Source: Elusimicrobiaceae bacterium (lineage in GTDB: Bacteria; Elusimicrobiota; Elusimicrobia; Elusimicrobiales; Elusimicrobiaceae). From it: a DNA stretch of 64,000 nt. The notes beneath the pieces are model-generated. The model was not told where the DNA came from, did no database searches, and saw only the letters and a list, made by a program, of their open reading frames with translations. A program made the translations under genes and the position numbers. Location of the stretch: assembly GCA_016282685.1 (NCBI GenBank), contig JAEELM010000016.1, positions 1 through 64,000 on the forward strand, read 5' to 3'. The first letter of the stretch is position 1. Each line of letters starts with the position of its first letter. Positions 59,613 to 64,000 of this stretch are shown here, piece after piece.

Positions 59613-61024
59613 AAATTCACTTTATAGGAATCGGCGGCGTAGGAATGAGTGCTTTGGCACAACTGCACGCTATGGGAAAAGACGAGGTGACCGGTTCGGA
59701 TCGGTTAATCAGCAAAGGGTACACGGACATGGCCCTTTGGAAGTATTTAAAAGATTTAAATATACAACTTTATCCGCAGGACGGGAGCGGCATTGACGAA
59801 AAAACCGAACTTGTTGTTTTGTCTTCCGCTATTGAAGAAGATAATCCGGAACTTCAAAAAGCCCGTAAATTAAAAATTCCAACAATACACCGTTCGGAAT
59901 TGTTGGCCAAACACGTTGCCGCCCATCGTACAATTGCAGTTTCCGGCACCAGCGGCAAAAGCACCACCACCGCTATGGTATATGATATTTTGGCCTTTGC
60001 CGGTTTGAGCCCGTCTGTCATTACCGGGGCATCTATTTTATCGTTGCAAAAAGACCAAGGTGTTTTTGGCAATGTTTATAAAGGGGAATCCGATATTTTA
60101 GTCATTGAAGCCGACGAAAGCGACGGTTCTATTGTAAATTACAAACCACACTTAGGCCTTTGTTTAAACTTGCAAAAAGATCATAAAGAAATTGATGTGC
60201 TGCAAGGATATTTCAAACAATTCATCTCTCATTGTAAAACGGCTATTATCAATGCTGAAGAAGAAAATTTGCGTTCCATTGCTCCGCAAGCCAAAACATT
60301 CGGCCTTTCATTGGGGGATATCCACCCCGGAGAAATCAAAGTAGACGGGTTCGGTTCTGATTTTACTATTCAAGGCCAGCCGTTCCGCCTGCAAATCCCC
60401 GGTGTACATAACGTGGCCAATGCCACCGCTGCAGTGGCAGCTGCATTGGAGATGGGCGTAGATTTAGAAACCTGCGCCAAAGCTTTAAGCCGCTTTACAG
60501 GGATTGCCCGCCGCTTTGCCAGCGTAGGCAGTTTCAACAAAATAGAAGTAGTGGATGATTTTGCCCACAATCCACACAAATTAGCTGCCACTATTGCGGC
60601 TGCACACTTGCGCGGTAAACGCGTATTGGCTTTTTACCAGCCCCACGCTTTCACTTCTATCAAATTGCTTTCCAATGAGTTTATCGAAAGTTTTTCCAAA
60701 AGCATTGGCAAAGATGACCACTTGTGGCTTACTGAAGTATATTATCCGGGCGGCACAATTCCGCAAGGGGTTTCCTGCCGGACGATTTACGAAGGGCTAA
60801 AAGGCCGCGGGGTAAACGTAAGTTACAACGAATGTCGCGAAAAATTGTTGGCCCAAATGGCGGCGGCAGCCCAACCGGGAGATATCGTTCTTATTCTCGG
60901 AGCGCGGGACCCAACCCTTACGGATTTTGCCCGTAAACTTTTAAGCGCTCTTAAAGAAACACAATCGTCTAACATGTGCAAAACGTGTATGTTGGGTAAT
61001 TGTTGTATGGCCTATAAGAAATAA
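59609..61024 (+). CDS. MurC-like Mur ligase (UDP-N-acetylmuramate-alanine ligase family), divergent
   Basis: IHFIGIGGVGMSALAQLHAMG, VSGTSGKSTTTAMV, IEADESDGSIVNYKPHLGLCLNLQKDH; Cys-rich tail. Confidence 0.82.
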   Translation: MKIHFIGIGGVGMSALAQLHAMGKDEVTGSDRLISKGYTDMALWKYLKDLNIQLYPQDGSGIDEKTELVVLSSAIEEDNPELQKARKLKIPTIHRSELLAKHVAAHRTIAVSGTSGKSTTTAMVYDILAFAGLSPSVITGASILSLQKDQGVFGNVYKGESDILVIEADESDGSIVNYKPHLGLCLNLQKDHKEIDVLQGYFKQFISHCKTAIINAEEENLRSIAPQAKTFGLSLGDIHPGEIKVDGFGSDFTIQGQPFRLQIPGVHNVANATAAVAAALEMGVDLETCAKALSRFTGIARRFASVGSFNKIEVVDDFAHNPHKLAATIAAAHLRGKRVLAFYQPHAFTSIKLLSNEFIESFSKSIGKDDHLWLTEVYYPGGTIPQGVSCRTIYEGLKGRGVNVSYNECREKLLAQMAAAAQPGDIVLILGARDPTLTDFARKLLSALKETQSSNMCKTCMLGNCCMAYKK

Positions 61025-61037
61025 CGAACGTAAGATT

Positions 61038-61070
61038 AAAAAAGAGCCATCCGTTTGGATGGCTCTTTTT
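61038..61070. terminator. Bidirectional intrinsic terminator
   Basis: AAAAAAGAGCCATCC-GTTT-GGATGGCTCTTTTT. Confidence 0.87.
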
Positions 61071-61113
61071 ATTATACAAGAAGTCTAGGGAGATAAAGAA
61101 AACAAAAATTCCT

Positions 61114-62142
61114 TTAGTCTCTGTGGACATGTTTAGTGTTTATGATGGGAGCGTTATCCATTAACATTTTCCAATTCCACGAATTAGATTTCCATTTTTG
61201 AAGGGTCCGTTCTATCTCTTTACGCCCACGGGGTTCCTTCGGGCTTGCCGTTACAGCAGGTTCTTCGCCCATCAATCTGATATAAGCTTCTCTCAACCGG
61301 CCCAAAACGGAATCCAACTTCAATAAATAGGTTGTATCCGTAGCCAAAGAAGAGTTGAAGTGTTCTACGGCGAAAGTACGCACGATTGCTTGTGTTTCAA
61401 GAATGTGCCCAAGTTGTACTTCTGCTGCGGCCGGAGTAATGGTTATCTCTCCGGTAGCCAATTTTTCCAATTCTCTTTTAGTTTCTTCAGCTACGCGAAG
61501 GCCATTGTTAAATACATCCCTATAATTCGCGTACACTCTATCTTCTTCGTAAGGCGTGAAATAACCCGATTTTAAGGTAAACATTACACTTAATCTGTCG
61601 GCCGTACCAACCGCATCCAAAAAATCAATATCTTTCCATGTTGCGGCCACCGCATCTTTGGCAAGCTGCGTGGACACATAATTCGGAAGAATTTCTTTCG
61701 GAAGGGCATTATTCATTGCACGAGCAACAGAAGAACTTAAAGACGATGAAACAAGTGCTTGCAGCGGTGGGATAGAAGCCATCAACTTCGGTCCGGCACT
61801 TGTTATGGCGCTTGTTCTGCTCAGTTCTTCTTTTACAAAATTAGGAGGTAATACAGAAAGAGGGACCTCAATCGCATTAGTAGGCACTGCATAAAAAGGC
61901 TTTTCAACCGCTTTTAATCCAGCGTTTGGTATAGCTTCTCTAAGCGTCATTCCTTCCGGAAGTCGGTAACATCTTAACCCGGCTCTTGTAGGAATAGTAA
62001 GAAATATTGTGCCACTTCTCATTTCCACTGCTTTGGCACCATTACCTATGAGAATTTCCGATACAATTTTACTTTCAACCCCTGCATTGGCAACCAATGA
62101 AAGACACAAACATCCAATTAACATGGCCCATTTTTGTTTCAT
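61114..62142 (-). CDS. Secreted protein of unknown function
   Basis: Signal peptide MKQKWAMLIGCLCLSLVANA with upstream AAGGAG RBS; no recognised domain. Confidence 0.6.
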   Translation of the reverse strand: MKQKWAMLIGCLCLSLVANAGVESKIVSEILIGNGAKAVEMRSGTIFLTIPTRAGLRCYRLPEGMTLREAIPNAGLKAVEKPFYAVPTNAIEVPLSVLPPNFVKEELSRTSAITSAGPKLMASIPPLQALVSSSLSSSVARAMNNALPKEILPNYVSTQLAKDAVAATWKDIDFLDAVGTADRLSVMFTLKSGYFTPYEEDRVYANYRDVFNNGLRVAEETKRELEKLATGEITITPAAAEVQLGHILETQAIVRTFAVEHFNSSLATDTTYLLKLDSVLGRLREAYIRLMGEEPAVTASPKEPRGRKEIERTLQKWKSNSWNWKMLMDNAPIINTKHVHRD

Positions 62143-62203
62143 TTTATTCTCCTTATTCGGCATTTGCATACTTATACTGTAATTCTTATATGCAGGTAAA
62201 ACC

Positions 62204-62220
62204 AGGGTCCTTAGACCTGG
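62204..62220 (-). promoter_or_regulatory. Candidate shared palindromic motif AGGGTCCTTAGACCTGG (+ strand), embedded in a longer inverted repeat
   Basis: AAAACCAGGGTC-CTTA-GACCTGGTTTT, about 60 nt upstream of the 61114-62142 start. Confidence 0.5.
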
Positions 62221-62270
62221 TTTTAAGGGGAATTAGGACCTAGTTAAATCTGGGCCCTGGGTACCAGAAC

Positions 62271-62302
62271 AAAAAAGCCCCCGGCAAAAACCGGAGGCTT
62301 TT
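62271..62302 (-). terminator. Intrinsic terminator downstream of dnaK
   Basis: AAAAGCCCCCGG-CAAAAA-CCGGAGGCTTTT. Confidence 0.8.
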
Positions 62303-62317
62303 GGAACTGCAAAATAC

Positions 62318-64000
62318 TTATTTATCTACAACTTCCGCTTCCACTACATCTTCTTTATTACCGGAAGCTTGCGCTTGCTGGGCACCTGGTTGCGGGCCGG
62401 CTTGTTGTGCACCGGCAGCACCCGCTTGGGCACCTTGTTGCGCTTTATACATAGCTTCGCCCAGTTTTTGGCTGGCTTGCAAAGCCGCATCCGTAGCGGA
62501 TTTCATACGGTTGGCATCATCCCCTTTTAACGCTTCTTTAAGGTCGTTTAACGCTTGTTCGATCTTACCGCGTTCTTCTTGGGAGACTTTATCCCCGTAT
62601 TCTTTAAGTGCTTTTTCCGTTTGGAAAACCACACTGTCACCGGTGTTTTTGGCTTCAATAATTTCTTTTTGCTTTTTATCTTCTTCCGCAAACTTTTCGG
62701 CTTCTTTTACAAATTTATCCACTTCGGCGTCGCTTAATTTGTTAGACGAAGTAATTGTAATGTGTTGTTCTTTATTGGTGCCCAGGTCCTTAGCGGTTAC
62801 ATTTAAAATACCGTTGGCATCAATATCAAACGTCACTTCGATTTGCGGGACCCCGCGCGGAGCAGGCGGAATGCCGTCTAAGTCAAATTTCCCAAGCGGC
62901 ACATTGTCTTTGGCCATGGGGCGTTCCCCTTGCAAAACGTTAATCGTTACGGCCGGTTGATTATCGGAGGCCGTAGAGAAAATCTGCGTTTTGCGTACCG
63001 GGATCGTGGTGTTGCGTTCAATAAGTCTGGTGCATACACCGCCCAATGTTTCCAAACCTAAGGAAAGAGGTGTAACGTCCAAAAGGAGTACATCTTTTAC
63101 TTCCCCGGTCAAAATACCGGCTTGTACGGAAGCACCGATTGCCACACATTCCATTGGGTCAATACCGCGTTCAATCTTTTTGCCTACAAGTTCTTCCACA
63201 TATTTTTGAACAATCGGCATACGGGTCGGTCCGCCGACTAAAATAATGCGGTCAATTTGGCTGGTGGTCAAATTAGCATCCGACAAGGCTTGATTGACAG
63301 ATTTACCGCAGCGTTTAACAATATCGTCTACCAAGCTTTCCAATTTGGCACGTGACAAACGCATTTCCAAGTGTTTGGCACCGTCGGCACCGGCAGTGAT
63401 ATACGGCAAATTGATATCCGTTTCCATGGTGGTGGAAAGTTCAATTTTTGCTTTTTCCGCCGCGTCTTTCAAGCGTTGTTGGGCTTGTTTATCTTTGGAC
63501 AAATCAATACCGGTTTGTTTGCGGAAATCATCTACCATCCATTTGATGATAGCGTTATCCATATCGGTACCGCCCAGTTGCGTATCGCCGGAGGTGGACA
63601 ACACGTCAAACGTGCCTTCTTTCCCCATTTCCATAATAGTTACATCCAGCGTTCCGCCGCCCAAATCAAACACCATGATTTTTTGTTCTTTGCCGGCTTT
63701 ATCAATCCCGAAAGCCAGTGCGGCAGCCGTCGGTTCGTTTACCAAACGCACCACATCCAACCCGGCAATACGCCCGGCGTCTTTGGTGGCTTGGCGTTGG
63801 TTATCGTTAAAATAGGCAGGCACAGTAATGACTGCTTTTTCTACCGGTTCGCCTAAGAAAGCTTCGGCATCTTTTTTCACTTTTTGAAGTACAAAGGCGG
63901 ATAATTGTTGGGGTGTAAATTCTTGTCCGCGCAAGTTGTATTTAAAATTTTCCCCCATTTTGCGTTTAAAAGCAGTTACCGTTCCTTCCGGGTTGGCAAT
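62318..64000 (-). CDS. dnaK: Chaperone DnaK (5' end outside the window)
   Basis: [61 protein letters not shown]; frame stays open upstream ([14 protein letters not shown]) to the window edge. Confidence 0.97.
   Translation of the reverse strand: MANPEGTVTAFKRKMGENFKYNLRGQEFTPQQLSAFVLQKVKKDAEAFLGEPVEKAVITVPAYFNDNQRQATKDAGRIAGLDVVRLVNEPTAAALAFGIDKAGKEQKIMVFDLGGGTLDVTIMEMGKEGTFDVLSTSGDTQLGGTDMDNAIIKWMVDDFRKQTGIDLSKDKQAQQRLKDAAEKAKIELSTTMETDINLPYITAGADGAKHLEMRLSRAKLESLVDDIVKRCGKSVNQALSDANLTTSQIDRIILVGGPTRMPIVQKYVEELVGKKIERGIDPMECVAIGASVQAGILTGEVKDVLLLDVTPLSLGLETLGGVCTRLIERNTTIPVRKTQIFSTASDNQPAVTINVLQGERPMAKDNVPLGKFDLDGIPPAPRGVPQIEVTFDIDANGILNVTAKDLGTNKEQHITITSSNKLSDAEVDKFVKEAEKFAEEDKKQKEIIEAKNTGDSVVFQTEKALKEYGDKVSQEERGKIEQALNDLKEALKGDDANRMKSATDAALQASQKLGEAMYKAQQGAQAGAAGAQQAGPQPGAQQAQASGNKEDVVEAEVVDK

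Noticed and set aside
62301-62960. 219-aa plus-strand ORF antisense to dnaK
   Set aside because: Ser/Ala/Cys-rich translation that follows from dnaK codon usage; dnaK is unambiguous on the other strand.
1-64000. CRISPR arrays, transposases, phage genes, toxin-antitoxin or defence systems
   Set aside because: No regularly spaced direct repeats, no IS-type ORFs and no recognisable defence or phage proteins were seen in the window.

Overview
The 64 kb window looks like a chromosomal segment of a low-to-mid GC Gram-negative-type bacterium. Gene content resembles Elusimicrobiota, but that placement is inference only. Most of it is housekeeping: an HPF / HPr kinase / RapZ / mannose-family PTS / HPr / EI / LepA run; folD, lnt, secA, prfB, hemW, coaD, dgt, pheST, rarA, xseAB, tlyA, murE-murD, tilS, uvrB; a muropeptide-recycling cluster (AmpG-like, murQ, anmK, nagZ); mtaB, rsmE, sppA, dapA-asd-dapB plus a MurC-like ligase; and the 3' part of dnaK. 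There are two tRNAs (Gly-GCC, Val-CAC) and many intrinsic terminators. I saw no CRISPR array, transposon, prophage or obvious defence island. The main points for follow-up are: (1) a recurring, partly palindromic intergenic motif (+ strand AGGGTYYTTAGACCTRK), strongest upstream of three lineage-specific signal-peptide proteins, with weaker copies near two more genes; (2) an in-frame TGA replacing the P-loop glycine codon of murD; (3) several divergent or unusual proteins: a MurC-like ligase with altered signatures and a Cys tail, a BirA-like protein with a degenerate biotin loop, a secreted-domain/polytopic-membrane fusion of 1196 aa, an STI1-like repeat membrane protein, a CofE-like protein, and MscL with a zinc ribbon.
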